A stretch of 64,000 bases of DNA from Variovorax paradoxus EPS (GCF_000184745.1 NC_014931.1:4402001-4466000), one strand, 5' to 3'. Shown: positions 1-9,622, counted from the first letter of the stretch. Translations and numbers: made by a program. Notes: a model not told the origin generated them from the sequence alone.

Positions 1-215
1 ACCGTCTCGATGGGATAGGTCACGCGCTGCTCGGCTTCGAGCGGCGAGTAGCCGGGCGCGGAGGTGTTGATCTGCACCTGCACGTTGGTGATGTCGGGCA
101 CCGCGTCGATGGGCAGCTTCTGGTAGCTGAAGACGCCGAGCGCGGCCATGCCGAGCACGGCGAGCAGCACGAGCCAGCGCTGCGCAATGGAGAAGCCGAT
201 GATGCGTTCGAACAT
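1..215 (-). CDS. czcA: CzcA/CusA-type RND metal efflux pump, N-terminal fragment
   Basis: Only the first 71 codons lie in the window; the rest continues past the left edge. The reverse-strand translation begins MFERIIGFSIAQRW and runs into a hydrophobic segment followed by KLPIDAVPDITNVQVQ, the typical start of a heavy-metal RND inner-membrane pump: first membrane helix, then the periplasmic porter domain. The ATG is at 213-215, nine bases after the stop of the adaptor gene, so it is the last known gene of a czcC-czcB-czcA operon. Family knowledge: proton-driven export of Co, Zn, Cd or Cu/Ag. The metal cannot be told from this fragment. Confidence 0.85.
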   Translation of the reverse strand, partial: MFERIIGFSIAQRWLVLLAVLGMAALGVFSYQKLPIDAVPDITNVQVQINTSAPGYSPLEAEQRVTYPIET

Positions 216-224
216 GCGGCGTCC

Positions 225-1589
225 TCAGTGGGTGTGCGTGGCGGAGCTCTTGCCCTGCTGCGACTTGATGACGAAGCTGCCGCTTGCGGCATACGCTGCT
301 CCGGGCTTCAGGCCGCCGACGATCTCGATGCGCTTGCCGTCGCTGCGGCCGGTCTGCACGTGCTGCGGCATGAAGCCGCCGGGCACCTTGAGGAAGACGG
401 TGGGTTTTTCTTCCACCGTCTGCACCGCCTCCGCCGCCACGGTGACGGGCGCGTCCGCCTCGGACGACACCAGCTCCACGTTCACGAACAGGCCCGGGCG
501 CCACACGCGCTGCGGATTGGTCAACGTGACGCGCGCCGTGGCCGTGCGCGTCTGCGCACCGATGAGCGAGCCCACGTACGACACGGTGCCGCTGGCCGTC
601 TGGTCGAAGGCGCTGGAACGAATGGTCACCGGCTCGCCGATGCGCACCAGGTTCAGGTTGTTGGCCGCCACGCTGATCTCGGCCCACACGGTCGAGAGGT
701 CGGAGATGGTGAAGACGTTGACCGCCTCGCCCACCGATTCGCCGAGCGAGATGTGCTTCTCGACCACCATGCCGTCGAAAGGCGCGCGCAGCTCGTAACG
801 GCCGAGCGCGGCCGAGCCCGGCGTGGCGCCGAGCGCCAGCAGCTTCTGGTTGGCATTGGCCACGGCGATCTGCGCTTCCTGCATCGCTTGCTGCGCCTGC
901 AAGTAATCCTGTTGCGGCGAGATCTTTTCTTCCCAGAGTTTCTTCTCGCGCTCGTAGGTGGTGCGCGCCAGTTCCAGCCGGCGCTGCGCCGATTGCAACG
1001 CACTGCGCTGCTCCGAGAGCCCCGGGCTCGACAGCACCGCGAGCACCTGCCCGCGCTTCACCTCTTGCCCCAGGTTGGCCGACACGCTGTCGACCACGCC
1101 CGCCACGCGCGGCACCACGTGGGCCGTGCGGTCTTCGTTGAACTTGATCTCGCCGGGCAGTTGCAGCGAGGTCTTGATGCGCGCGGGGCCGGCGCTTTCG
1201 ATGGCCATGCCGGCCGCCTTCACCTGCTCGTCGGTGAAGGGGATCTTTTCTTCGTCCTCCTTGTGCTCCTTCGATTCAGCTTTCGCTTCAGCGGGAGCGC
1301 CCTTCTCCTTGGATTCCTCGCCGTGGTGCTCCTTGTCGCCATGACCCTTGGCTTCTTCATGGCCGTGGTCGTGGCCATGGTCCTTGCCCTCGGCTTTCCC
1401 TTCCTCGTGGTGCTCGCCGTCGGCATGGCCGCCGGCCTCCGAATGGCCGGCCGCCTGGGGCTTGGCCGGGTCGGTGCGCAGGATCAGCGCCCCCGCCGCG
1501 AAGCCCAGGACCAGGATGGCCACGACGGCCATCCACTGCTTCTTGCTGGTGCGCTCGGTGAGAGTCTTGCGTTCTTCTTGCGTGTTCAT
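225..1589 (-). CDS. czcB: RND efflux periplasmic adaptor (CzcB/CusB-like)
   Basis: A 454-residue membrane fusion protein that links the inner-membrane pump to the outer-membrane channel. It has an N-terminal membrane anchor (about residues 20-37), then a long His/Glu/Lys-rich linker (about 48-115, with repeated HGHDHGHE-type motifs) that probably binds metal. A HlyD-like barrel-sandwich and coiled-coil adaptor follows (VVPRVAGVVDSVSANLGQEV, LRAPFDGMVVEKHISLGESV). The gene sits between the channel gene and the pump gene on the same strand. The His-rich insert fits zinc, cobalt or nickel rather than a drug pump, but substrate is inferred. Confidence 0.9.
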   Translation of the reverse strand: MNTQEERKTLTERTSKKQWMAVVAILVLGFAAGALILRTDPAKPQAAGHSEAGGHADGEHHEEGKAEGKDHGHDHGHEEAKGHGDKEHHGEESKEKGAPAEAKAESKEHKEDEEKIPFTDEQVKAAGMAIESAGPARIKTSLQLPGEIKFNEDRTAHVVPRVAGVVDSVSANLGQEVKRGQVLAVLSSPGLSEQRSALQSAQRRLELARTTYEREKKLWEEKISPQQDYLQAQQAMQEAQIAVANANQKLLALGATPGSAALGRYELRAPFDGMVVEKHISLGESVGEAVNVFTISDLSTVWAEISVAANNLNLVRIGEPVTIRSSAFDQTASGTVSYVGSLIGAQTRTATARVTLTNPQRVWRPGLFVNVELVSSEADAPVTVAAEAVQTVEEKPTVFLKVPGGFMPQHVQTGRSDGKRIEIVGGLKPGAAYAASGSFVIKSQQGKSSATHTH

Positions 1590-1606
1590 GATCTTGGGTG
1601 TCCGTG

Positions 1607-2950
1607 TCAGCGTGCGACGGGCGTCGCGTGCAGGGTTTCTTCTCCGTCGGTGCCGAGCAGGCGGTCGAGTTCTCCGGCCGCGCGGTGCGCATCGGCCAGT
1701 GCGACGAGGTATTGGTTCCGCACCTGGAACAGCGTGCGCTGCGCATCGAGCGCTTCGAGAAAGCTGAACTTGCCCAGCTCGAAGCCCTTGGTCGCGGCCT
1801 TGTAGGCGGTCTCGGCGCCAGGAAGCGCATCGCGCTGCAGCGTCTCGGCGGTGGCGCGCGCCGAGCGCAGGCGCTCGGTGGCCTGCGCTACGTCAGCGCC
1901 CAGTTGCAGCTCGGCGGCGGCGAGGTCGTCTCGCGCTTTCTCCTCGCGGCTCAGGGCCTCGGCGAGGTTGCCTCGGTTGGTGTCGAAGATCGGCAGCGGC
2001 ACCGAGAGCCCGACGACGACCTGGTTGCGGCGGTTGCTCGCACCTTCGGTGTCGGTGGACGCGGGCACGCGCTTGGCGCCGAGCGACACGGTGACGTCGG
2101 GAATGCGCTTGGCCCGCTCGAGGCTGGAGAGCGCCTCGCGCCTTTCGACTTCGAGCCGTGCCTGCCGCAGCACGGGCGCGGCGAAGAGCCGGCCTTCTAC
2201 GTCTTGAGGCGAAGCGAGCGTCGGCAACTGATCGACTGCGCCGTCCACCTGCGTGAAGCGCGGCACGGGGTTGCCCCACAGCGCGGCCAACTGCTGGCGC
2301 GCGGAGCGCAGCGTGCCCTCGGCCTGCAGCAACTCGACGCGCACACCGGCCTCGGCCACGCGCGCGCGGGTTTCCTCCAGCGGCGAGACCTTGCCGGCCG
2401 TGACACGGTTGGCGGCCGCCTTCGTCGCGATCTGCGCGAGGCCGACCGAGTCCTGCGCGAGCCGCAGGCGCTCCTGCGCCGTCAGCACTTCGAAGAACAG
2501 CGTGACGGTCGAGGCCCGCAAATCCGAGCGGCGCGCCACCAGCGCCGAGGCAGCCTGGTCACGCGCGCGTTCGGCGGCCGTCACGCGGGCCGCGCGCTTG
2601 CCGCCCAGCTCGATGGGCTGGCTCAGTTGCAGCGTGGTGGTGCGGTTGTCGCGCCGCAGGTCTTCCAGCTGCGCACCGAACTCGGGGTTGGGCCAGGCGC
2701 CGGCCTGGACGATGGCGCCCTCGGTGGCTTCCTGCTCACGCGAGGCGGCGGACAGGCTGGGGTTGGACTGCAGCACCATCGCGATGGCGCTGCGAAGGGT
2801 CAGCGGACCCGCGGGCTCCAGCGTTCTGGCGGCCGGGCGGGATGATGAAGTCGGAAGGCCCGCAGCGGTCTGCGACTGCTGCAATTGCTGTGAATAGGCC
2901 GGGGGCACCGCCAAGGCCAAGACGGCCAGCGGCACGAAGAGCGTGCGCAT
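1607..2950 (-). CDS. czcC: TolC-family outer-membrane efflux channel (CzcC-like)
   Basis: A 447-residue protein with a signal peptide ending near PPAYS-Q (residues 1-20) and two outer-membrane-efflux repeats rich in Ala/Arg/Glu heptads (for example LRSAIAMVLQSNPSLSAASR, then GGKRAARVTAAERARDQAAS). This is the architecture of the outer-membrane component of tripartite RND pumps. It is the first gene of the czcC-czcB-czcA order, 17 bases upstream of the adaptor. Assignment to the heavy-metal branch rests on its neighbours. Confidence 0.9.
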   Translation of the reverse strand: MRTLFVPLAVLALAVPPAYSQQLQQSQTAAGLPTSSSRPAARTLEPAGPLTLRSAIAMVLQSNPSLSAASREQEATEGAIVQAGAWPNPEFGAQLEDLRRDNRTTTLQLSQPIELGGKRAARVTAAERARDQAASALVARRSDLRASTVTLFFEVLTAQERLRLAQDSVGLAQIATKAAANRVTAGKVSPLEETRARVAEAGVRVELLQAEGTLRSARQQLAALWGNPVPRFTQVDGAVDQLPTLASPQDVEGRLFAAPVLRQARLEVERREALSSLERAKRIPDVTVSLGAKRVPASTDTEGASNRRNQVVVGLSVPLPIFDTNRGNLAEALSREEKARDDLAAAELQLGADVAQATERLRSARATAETLQRDALPGAETAYKAATKGFELGKFSFLEALDAQRTLFQVRNQYLVALADAHRAAGELDRLLGTDGEETLHATPVAR

Positions 2951-3045
2951 CGAATTCTCCTGGGTTGCGAAACAACGGACGGACGAATTCGGCGAGAGCT
3001 CAGCTGATGAAAGGGATCAGTGGTGGGTGGTGTTCTCTCGCCGAA

Positions 3046-3423
3046 TCAGAGGGCGAGAGTCCGTGCGGGGCGCACGGGGACTTCGGAGACATGCGAGATG
3101 AAACGGTCTTCCGTTTTCGCATGCAGCACCTGGGGCAACTGCAGCGCGCCGACGGCATTGCCGGCCGCCATGTCCACATGCTGCGCAGCGCCGAAGTGGC
3201 TGACGATGCAGTGCCCGACTGCGCCGTTCGGCTGCGTGCTGGTGTCCTGCTTCGCGCCGCCGGCGTTGTGCGTGCGATCGGTGTTGTTGTTGGGCTCGTC
3301 CTGGTGGTGGCCCCAGTGCTCGGGCTGCGTGTCGCGCTCGTGCTGGCAATACGCCGCCGACGCCGCCCAGCTGAGCTGGAACGGAAAGAGGAGCAGCAGA
3401 AAGATGAGGAGCCAGCGACGCAT
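3046..3423 (-). CDS. czcI: CzcI-like small periplasmic metal-resistance protein
   Basis: A 125-residue protein with a clear signal peptide (MRRWLLIFLLLLFPFQLSWA, cleavage near residue 20-22) and a polar, His-rich mature part (YCQHERDTQPEHWGHHQDEP). This N-terminus resembles CzcI proteins, which precede czcCBA in other betaproteobacteria. It is the first gene of the leftward czc cluster and is divergent from the two-component genes. Its exact role is not well established even in better-studied relatives. A longer start at 3452 in another frame is a shadow. Confidence 0.7.
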   Translation of the reverse strand: MRRWLLIFLLLLFPFQLSWAASAAYCQHERDTQPEHWGHHQDEPNNNTDRTHNAGGAKQDTSTQPNGAVGHCIVSHFGAAQHVDMAAGNAVGALQLPQVLHAKTEDRFISHVSEVPVRPARTLAL

Positions 3424-3533
3424 GAGCCAAAAAGTATATCGACGGGGTGCAAAGCCCCGTCCGCAAAAAGCCCTGCGAACAGAGGGCCCGGCGCAATGTA
3501 CGACCTGCAGACGGCGCTTCGTCCGTCAATAGG

Positions 3534-3549
3534 ATTACTAAATCGTAAC
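3534..3549. promoter_or_regulatory. Candidate CzcR/CopR-type operator (TTAC-N6-GTAA)
   Basis: In the divergent gap between czcI and czcR lies ATTACTAAATCGTAAC, a perfect TTAC-N6-GTAA dyad. Operators of this general layout are known for CopR/CusR-type heavy-metal response regulators. It sits about 35 bases before the czcR start, so it could serve autoregulation and control of the leftward efflux operon. The site is short and its assignment is inference. Confidence 0.4.
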
Positions 3550-3583
3550 CAGTGTTTTGAGAGCTATTGGGTACGATCCGACA

Positions 3584-4261
3584 ATGAGAATCCTTGTCAT
3601 AGAAGACGAACCCAAACTGGGCGATTACCTCAAAAAAGGGCTGGAGGAAAACGGATATGTCGTCGACATTGCCCGCGACGGCATCGAGGGCCGATACCTC
3701 GCCACCGAGGGAGAGTACGCACTGGTCCTGCTCGACGTCATGCTGCCCGGCATCGACGGCTTCACAGTGCTCCAGGCGATACGCCGCACGAAGAACGTGC
3801 CCGTGCTGGTGCTCACCGCACGCGACAAAGTCGAAGACCGCGTGCAGGGCCTGCAGCAAGGCGCCGACGATTACCTCGTCAAGCCCTTCTCCTTCTCCGA
3901 GTTGCTGGCGCGCGTGCAGGCGCTGCTTCGGCGCGGCAAGGCACAAGATTCCACCGTGCTGCGCCTTGCCGACCTCGAACTCGACATGGCGAGCCGCAAG
4001 GTGTTTCGCAACCGCGTGCGGCTCGACCTCACGGCCAAGGAGTTCACCCTGCTGGTGGTGCTGCTGCGCCGGCGCGGCCAGATCCTCTCGCGCACCACGC
4101 TCGCCGAGCAGGTGTGGGACATGAACTTCGACAGCGACACCAACGTGGTGGAAGTAGCCATCCGGCGCCTGCGCAGCAAGATCGACGATCCGTTCGAGGT
4201 GAAGCTGCTGCACACGGTGCGCGGCATGGGCTACGTGCTGGAAGACCGCTCCTGGGCATGA
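3584..4261 (+). CDS. czcR: Heavy-metal response regulator, OmpR/PhoB family (CzcR/CusR-like)
   Basis: A 225-residue response regulator. The receiver domain starts [10 protein letters not shown], with phosphoacceptor Asp51 (LLDVMLPG), Thr78 in VLTARD and Lys100 in VKPFSF. A winged-helix OmpR-type domain follows ([15 protein letters not shown] ... [13 protein letters not shown]). An upstream in-frame ATG at 3557 would add nine unconserved residues, so the ATG at 3584 is preferred. It overlaps the kinase gene by ATGA and is divergent from czcI, so it probably controls the efflux operon. Confidence 0.92.
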   Translation: MRILVIEDEPKLGDYLKKGLEENGYVVDIARDGIEGRYLATEGEYALVLLDVMLPGIDGFTVLQAIRRTKNVPVLVLTARDKVEDRVQGLQQGADDYLVKPFSFSELLARVQALLRRGKAQDSTVLRLADLELDMASRKVFRNRVRLDLTAKEFTLLVVLLRRRGQILSRTTLAEQVWDMNFDSDTNVVEVAIRRLRSKIDDPFEVKLLHTVRGMGYVLEDRSWA

Positions 4262-5580
4262 GCCCGCGCCCGCAATCGATACAGAGCCGGCTCTCGCTCT
4301 GGATCGCCGCGCAGACGCTCTTCGGGCTCAGCGTCATCTGCCTGGCCATCTACCTCGTGACGGCCTGGAACTTCGGCGAGAAGCAGGATGACGAACTCGA
4401 CCAGAAGGCGGTGCTCGTGCAGCACCTGCTGAAGGAGGCCGAGAAAGGCGGCGACCTCGTCTTTCTCAAGCACAAGCTCGACGACTTCTTCTCGCTGCAG
4501 GACGACGTGAGCCTGTCGATCTCGCATGCGGGCAAACGCCTCTTCGAATCGCGGCCGACCACCGGTGGCCGCTGGCTGCGCCGGGACCTGACGGTGCCCT
4601 GGCAGCAAGGCGGGCTGACAACCAACCTGCAGGTGCAGCTCGGCGTGAACGTGGCGCAGGAAGCACGCCTGCTCGAACGGCTCGCATGGACGCTGCTCGG
4701 CGCCGTGGTGATGGGCACCGCGCTGGTATCGCTCACCGGCATGTGGCTGGTGCGGCGCGGACTGCGTCCGTTGAAAGCGCTTGCCGACCGCACCGCGGCC
4801 ATGGCGCCGGACAAGGCCAACCAGCCGATCGATGCACTGGCCTTCGCCAAAGAGCTTCGTCCGTGGATCACCCAGTTCAACGCACTGCTGCTGCGCGTGC
4901 AGCGGGCCTATGTGCAGCTCGAATCCTTCAATGCCGACGTGGCGCACGAGCTGCGCACGCCGCTCGCCAACCTCATCGGCTCGACCGAACTCGCGCTCAC
5001 GCGGCAACGCTCCAACGAGGAACTGCAGGGCGTGCTGACCTCCAACCTGGAGGAGATCGGCCGGCTCTCGGGCATCGTCACCGACATGCTGTTTCTCTCC
5101 AAGGCCGACCGCGGCACCTCGACGCGCTCGCGCGCCGTCGTGAACCTCGCGGCGCAGGCGCGCGACGTGATCGACTTCTACGACGCGATGCTCGACGAGG
5201 CCGGCTTGAAGGCCGAAGTGGCCGGCGATGCGATGGCCGATGTGGACGCCTCGCTCGTGCGTCGTGCGCTCTCCAACCTCCTGGGCAATGCGATCCGCTT
5301 CGCCGCGCCGACATCGGCCATTCGCATCGAGCTGAAAGAGGAGCGCGACGAATTCGTGCTCTCGGTCGTGAACCGCGGGGAGCCGATCGATCCGGCCGCC
5401 CTTCCCCGCCTGTTCGAGCGCTTCTACCGCGCCGCGCAGGCCCGCGACGGATCGACAAGGCATCACGGACTGGGCCTGTCCATCGTCGAGGCCATCGCGC
5501 GCATGCACGGCGGACGCGTGTTCGCGTCGAGCGAGGGTGGAGAAACGCGCATCGGCTTCACGGTGCGCCGCAGCGGCTGA
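4258..5580 (+). CDS. czcS: Heavy-metal sensor histidine kinase (CzcS/CusS-like)
   Basis: A 440-residue membrane kinase whose ATG overlaps the stop of czcR (ATGA), giving translational coupling. It has a first membrane helix near residues 17-35, a periplasmic sensor segment of roughly 100 residues, a second helix ([20 protein letters not shown]) and a HAMP region. The phospho-accepting His is His230 ([11 protein letters not shown]), followed by an N box (LLGNAIRFA) and G box ([16 protein letters not shown]). The open frame continues far upstream, but that part is a shadow of czcI and czcR. Confidence 0.9.
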   Translation: MSPRPQSIQSRLSLWIAAQTLFGLSVICLAIYLVTAWNFGEKQDDELDQKAVLVQHLLKEAEKGGDLVFLKHKLDDFFSLQDDVSLSISHAGKRLFESRPTTGGRWLRRDLTVPWQQGGLTTNLQVQLGVNVAQEARLLERLAWTLLGAVVMGTALVSLTGMWLVRRGLRPLKALADRTAAMAPDKANQPIDALAFAKELRPWITQFNALLLRVQRAYVQLESFNADVAHELRTPLANLIGSTELALTRQRSNEELQGVLTSNLEEIGRLSGIVTDMLFLSKADRGTSTRSRAVVNLAAQARDVIDFYDAMLDEAGLKAEVAGDAMADVDASLVRRALSNLLGNAIRFAAPTSAIRIELKEERDEFVLSVVNRGEPIDPAALPRLFERFYRAAQARDGSTRHHGLGLSIVEAIARMHGGRVFASSEGGETRIGFTVRRSG

Positions 5581-5584
5581 GGCA

Positions 5585-5680
5585 AGGCCACCACAACAGT
5601 TCGGGCCAAGGCCATCACAACCGTTCGGGTGGAGGCCATCCCAACCGTTCGGGTGGAGGCCATCACCACCGTTCGGGCTG
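5585..5680. repeat. 24-bp minisatellite, four units
   Basis: Four tandem units of 24 bases follow the czcS stop; the second and third differ at a single base. Each has the form AGGCCATC-n-AACCGTTCGGG-n. The last unit runs directly into the stem of the hairpin at 5669-5728, so the array looks like stepwise duplication of one end of that element. It lies in non-coding DNA between convergent genes. Confidence 0.8.
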
Positions 5681-5736
5681 AGCTTGTCGAAGCCTTGCGC
5701 GGCGCTTCGACAAGCTCAGCGTGAACGGTTTTTTTT
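5669..5736 (+). terminator. REP-like hairpin with T-run after czcS
   Basis: The left arm CGTTCGGGCTGAGCTTGTCG and the right arm CGACAAGCTCAGCGTGAACG can form a long stem with a short GC-rich loop. The right arm is followed by eight Ts (5729-5736). It can act as an intrinsic terminator for czcR-czcS. I recognise the core GCTGAGCTTGTCGAAG as a motif often found in intergenic hairpins of proteobacteria, so it may be a REP-type element used as terminator. Confidence 0.7.
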
Positions 5737-5740
5737 CTCT

Positions 5741-7015
5741 TCAGGGCTTGGCGTGCGCCTCGGCTTCGGCAGGAGGCGCCGCGTCCGCAACAGGTTTTGC
5801 CTTGCGGCCGAGGCACAGCGTCATGAGCGGCCCGGTCATCGCAGTGGTGGCGAGCGCCATCACCAGCAGCATCGTGAAGAGCTCGGCACCGATCAGGCCC
5901 ACGTCGAAACCGATCTTGATGACGATCAGCTCCATCAACCCGCGCGCATTCATCAACGAGCCTGTGGCCATGCTGTCGCGCCAGCTGTAGCCCGCCAGAC
6001 GCGCACCGGCCGCGCCGCCGGCGATCTTGCCGATGGTGGCGACGCCGATGATCAGCAGCATCGCGCCGAGGCTCGCGCCGTTGAACGCGCTGGCGGTGGT
6101 GCCCAGCCCGGCGAGCGCGAAGAACAGCGGCATCAGCACGACGATGGAAATGGGCTCGATGCGCTCGCTCAGCGAGCGCAGGAGGCGGTCGTCGCGCGGC
6201 AGGCAGGCGCCGAAGAGGAAGGCGCCGAACACCGCGTGCAAGTGCAGCCATTCGGTGAGCAGCGCGGTGACCAGCAGGCCGATCATCAGCGAGGCCATCA
6301 CCGTGGTCGAAGGCTCCCCATCGGGCGCCTTCACGCGCAGCAGCCAGGCAAAGGCCGGCTTCAGCCCGAAGAACAGGAAGGCCAGCATCACCACCACGCC
6401 GACCGTGATCTTGATGAGCCCCGCATAGCCCTCGCCCGCGCCCACCATCGCCACCACGAAGGCGAGCAGGACCCAGGCGAACACGTCGACCACCGCCGCG
6501 GCGCTCAGCGACAGCTGGCCGAAGGAGGTGCGCGTCATGCCGCGGTCCTTCAGGATGCGCGCCATGACCGGAAAGGCCGTGATGGAAAGCGCTGCCGCCA
6601 TGAAGAGCGCAAAGGGCCAGAACGCGACGCCGGCCGGCGCGAGCGTGGGGTACAGCGCCGGCGAGATCGCAAGGCCCAGCGCCAGCGGCACGATCACGCT
6701 GAGCACACCCACGGCGCCGGCCGCCTTGATCTGTGAGCGCATGTTCTGCGAGGACCGCAGTTCCAGCCCGACGACGAACATGAACAGCACCAGCCCCACT
6801 GTCGACAGCGACGACAGGCCCTGCAGCAGGTCCTTGGCGAAGAGCTGCGCATGCAGCGAAGGAAAGAGCGCGCCCATCACGGCCGGGCCGAGCATCAGGC
6901 CCGCGGCCATCTCGCCCACCACGCTGGGCTGCCCCAGGTAGCGCAGCACCCAGCCGCAGAGGCGCGCCGTGGTGAGGATGACGACGAGTTGCAGCAGCAG
7001 GGTGGTGACGGACAT
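5741..7015 (-). CDS. Monovalent cation:proton antiporter, CPA2 (Kef/RosB-type)
   Basis: A 424-residue integral membrane protein with about 12-13 hydrophobic segments. It starts MSVTTLLLQLVVILTTARLC and contains GQPSVVGEMAAGLMLGPAVM, the conserved first re-entrant region of Kef/NapA-type antiporters, and NARGLMELIVIKIG near the C-terminus. There is no C-terminal RCK/TrkA-N domain, which separates it from full-length KefB/C. It probably exchanges K or Na for protons in the inner membrane; the substrate is not readable. It converges on czcS. Confidence 0.88.
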   Translation of the reverse strand: MSVTTLLLQLVVILTTARLCGWVLRYLGQPSVVGEMAAGLMLGPAVMGALFPSLHAQLFAKDLLQGLSSLSTVGLVLFMFVVGLELRSSQNMRSQIKAAGAVGVLSVIVPLALGLAISPALYPTLAPAGVAFWPFALFMAAALSITAFPVMARILKDRGMTRTSFGQLSLSAAAVVDVFAWVLLAFVVAMVGAGEGYAGLIKITVGVVVMLAFLFFGLKPAFAWLLRVKAPDGEPSTTVMASLMIGLLVTALLTEWLHLHAVFGAFLFGACLPRDDRLLRSLSERIEPISIVVLMPLFFALAGLGTTASAFNGASLGAMLLIIGVATIGKIAGGAAGARLAGYSWRDSMATGSLMNARGLMELIVIKIGFDVGLIGAELFTMLLVMALATTAMTGPLMTLCLGRKAKPVADAAPPAEAEAHAKP

Positions 7016-7085
7016 GGGAGATTCGTTCGGAACGCGAAAGCCGGCGGGGCGTGGCCGCCGATGTTAGTGCCGCACGGAGCCCGGT

Positions 7086-9614
7086 TCAATCCGGCGGCCG
7101 GGCCGCCAGGATGCGCGCGAGGCACTCGGCCAGTTCCTGCAGCCCCAGCGGCTTGTGCAGTACCTCTGCCACGCCCGCATCGCGCGCCCGCTGTTCCAGC
7201 GCCACGTTGACGTTGCCACTCACCAGCGCCACCGGCAGCTCCGGGCGCTTCGACCGCAGCAGCCGGGCCAGTTCGCTGCCGGGCATGCCGGGCAGCATCT
7301 CGTCGGTGAGCACCGCATCGAAGCGCCGCGGATCGGCCTCGAACGCGGCCAGCGCGCGCTCGCTGGTGCCGAAGCCCACCGGCTCGTAGCCCAGGCTTGC
7401 GAGCAGTTCCTCGGCCAGCTCCAGCAGCGGTTGCTCGTCGTCCACGATCATCACGACCTCGCCGTTGCCGCGCGGGCAGCCGGGCACGGTGTCCAGCGGC
7501 GCCTGTTCCGGCCCGCCGTCCGCCGCCTGCCCTTGCAGCACCGGCAGCCACACCGACACGACCGTCGGCCGGCCGTTGCCGGTCGCCACGTCGATCGCGC
7601 CGCCGATGTCCGCCACGATGCCGTGCACCACCGAGAGGCCGAGGCCCGTGCCCTCGCCCACCTTCTTGGTGGTGAAGAACGGATCGAACATGCGCTGCAG
7701 CACCTCGGGCGAAATGCCCGGGCCGGTGTCGCCCACATCCAGGCGCACGTACGAACCGGCCGCGATGTCGCCGTGCAGCAGCGCGCGCTTTTCGGCGATG
7801 TCCACGCGGTCGAGCCTGAGGCTCACCACGCCCTCATCGCTCACCTTGCCCATGGCCTGCACGGCGTTCGTGCAGAGGTTCATCACCACCTGGTAGAGCT
7901 GCGTGCCGTCGCCCACCACGGCCGCGCTACCGGACTGCAGCCGCGCGTCCACGCGCAGGCCCGGCGGCAGCGTGGGCACGAGCATCGAGATCACCTCTTC
8001 GACCAGCGCCTGCATATTGACCGGCACACGCTCGGCGATGCCGCTTCGGCTGAAATCGAGAATCCGCCGCACCAGGAGGCGCGCGCGGGCACCGGCCTGC
8101 ATCACGCGGTCGATGTGGCGGCGCATGGCGCTGCCGGGCTCGGCCTGCTGCTGCGCCATTTCGCCGAAACCGAGGATGGCGCCCAGGATGTTGTTGAAGT
8201 CGTGCGCAATGCCGCCCGACAAGGTGCCCAGCGCCTCGAGCCGCTGCGTCTGCTGCAGGCGCGCTTCGAGCCGGGTCTTGTCGGCCTCGGCGAGCTTGCG
8301 GTCGCTCACGTCGGTGGCGGCGCCGAAGAGGCGCAGCGCCGCGCCGGCGTCGTCGCGCACGCAGCGGCCGCGCGCATGAATCCAGCGCCAGTCGCCGCCG
8401 GCGTGGCGCACGCGGTATTCGAGCTCGACCGCGTGCGTGCGGCCGGCCAGGTGGTCGTCGATGGCGACCTTGGCGTGCGGCGCGTCGTCGGGGTGCAGGT
8501 GCACATGGCGCAGCACGTCGGCCGAGGTGCCCAGCGGCACCGACGTGTCGACGCCGTGCAGTGCGCGCCACTTGTCGGAGACGAACACCGAGTCTTGTGC
8601 GACGTTCCATTCGGCATGGCCTTCGTTCGCGGCCTCCATGGCCATGGCGTAGCGCTCCTCGCTCTGGCGCAGCGCCAGCTCGCCGCGCTCCTGCCGGCGC
8701 AACTGGCGCAGGAGGCCGACGATGGTGAGCACCACCAGCAGGATCAAGAGCACCGTGCGGATGCCCGAGCTCCACATCTCGTCGTACCAGGGCCGCAGGG
8801 CCTCTTCCTCGTCGCGCATGACGGCCAGGATCAGCGGCCGCTTGCCCACGCCCACCGCGGCGATCAGCTTGGCCCGGCCGTCCATCGGGTTGACGGCGCG
8901 CGCCACCTTGCCGCCTTCCTTCAGCGCCGCGAGCTCGGGAAAGCTCAGCTTCTTCGCCGGATCGGTGGGCCCCGGCTGGCGCACCACCAGCGTGCCGTCG
9001 CTCAGCGTGAGCAGCAGCGAACTGCGGTCGCCCAGCTGGATGGCCGAGTACATGCCTTCCAGGTGCTGCAGCGTGACGATGGCGGTGACCACGCCTGCGA
9101 ACGCGCCGTTCGGCCCGTCGATGCGGCGCGACACCACCAGCCCCGGCATGCCTTCCGTGCGCGTGGTCATGGGCTCGCTGATGAAAAGCCCGGTGTCGCG
9201 CGAATCGCGCTGCGCGGTGAAGTACGGCCGGTCGGACACGTCGGACAGCGGCCCGCTGGTGTCACGCGAGCGGTGGCGCTGCATGCCGTGGGCATCGACG
9301 ACGGTCAGCACGCTCACCTGCGGCACGCCGACCGTGCGCGAGGCCAGGCCCGGCGACACCTCACCAGGGCCGAAGTCGCCGCTGGCCGCCCCGTACCAGC
9401 TCGCGGTGTCGCGCAGCACCACGTCCACCGCCTGCATGCTGCGCAGCGACTGCTCGGCCAGCGCCTTGGCAAGGTTGCCGAGCTCGCGCTCGTTGGCCAG
9501 CATGATCTGCTGGTGCAGCCGCCAGCCGTCGTAGCCCGCCGAGCCGATGCACGCGGCGATCAGCAGCACGCCGGCGGCAACGATGCGGCGGCGGAGGCGG
9601 TCGGCGGATTTCAT
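7086..9614 (-). CDS. Hybrid sensor histidine kinase with Cache, PAS, kinase and receiver domains
   Basis: An 842-residue hybrid kinase starting MKSADRLRRRIVAAG. It has a membrane helix near residues 10-30, a large periplasmic Cache-like sensor (about 35-295, including DAHGMQRHRSRDTSGPLSD) and a second helix (TVLLILLVVLTIVGLL). A PAS fold (YAMAMEAANEGHAEWNV) precedes the kinase core (GTLSGGIAHDFNNILGAILG, NLCTNAVQAM, FFTTKKVGEGTGLGLSVVHG). A C-terminal receiver follows with acceptor Asp in VLTDEMLPG. Upstream in-frame codons belong to the receiver gene 5' of it. It is co-directional with that gene and divergent from the regulator at 10142. Confidence 0.88.
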   Translation of the reverse strand: MKSADRLRRRIVAAGVLLIAACIGSAGYDGWRLHQQIMLANERELGNLAKALAEQSLRSMQAVDVVLRDTASWYGAASGDFGPGEVSPGLASRTVGVPQVSVLTVVDAHGMQRHRSRDTSGPLSDVSDRPYFTAQRDSRDTGLFISEPMTTRTEGMPGLVVSRRIDGPNGAFAGVVTAIVTLQHLEGMYSAIQLGDRSSLLLTLSDGTLVVRQPGPTDPAKKLSFPELAALKEGGKVARAVNPMDGRAKLIAAVGVGKRPLILAVMRDEEEALRPWYDEMWSSGIRTVLLILLVVLTIVGLLRQLRRQERGELALRQSEERYAMAMEAANEGHAEWNVAQDSVFVSDKWRALHGVDTSVPLGTSADVLRHVHLHPDDAPHAKVAIDDHLAGRTHAVELEYRVRHAGGDWRWIHARGRCVRDDAGAALRLFGAATDVSDRKLAEADKTRLEARLQQTQRLEALGTLSGGIAHDFNNILGAILGFGEMAQQQAEPGSAMRRHIDRVMQAGARARLLVRRILDFSRSGIAERVPVNMQALVEEVISMLVPTLPPGLRVDARLQSGSAAVVGDGTQLYQVVMNLCTNAVQAMGKVSDEGVVSLRLDRVDIAEKRALLHGDIAAGSYVRLDVGDTGPGISPEVLQRMFDPFFTTKKVGEGTGLGLSVVHGIVADIGGAIDVATGNGRPTVVSVWLPVLQGQAADGGPEQAPLDTVPGCPRGNGEVVMIVDDEQPLLELAEELLASLGYEPVGFGTSERALAAFEADPRRFDAVLTDEMLPGMPGSELARLLRSKRPELPVALVSGNVNVALEQRARDAGVAEVLHKPLGLQELAECLARILAARPPD

Positions 9615-9622
9615 GGGGAAAG

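Noticed and set aside
228..1805. A 525-codon plus-strand frame opposite czcB
   Set aside because: It is the antisense of a His/Glu-rich coding region with repetitive Arg/His/Leu composition and no protein family signal; a high-GC shadow.
2842..5580. A 912-codon plus-strand frame ending in the czcS kinase
   Set aside because: Its first half runs through czcC, czcI and czcR in other frames and has no domain character. The kinase start at 4258 is fixed by the ATGA overlap and homology.
5585..5680. CRISPR-like array
   Set aside because: The 24-bp units are directly tandem with no unique spacers between them and no cas genes are present.
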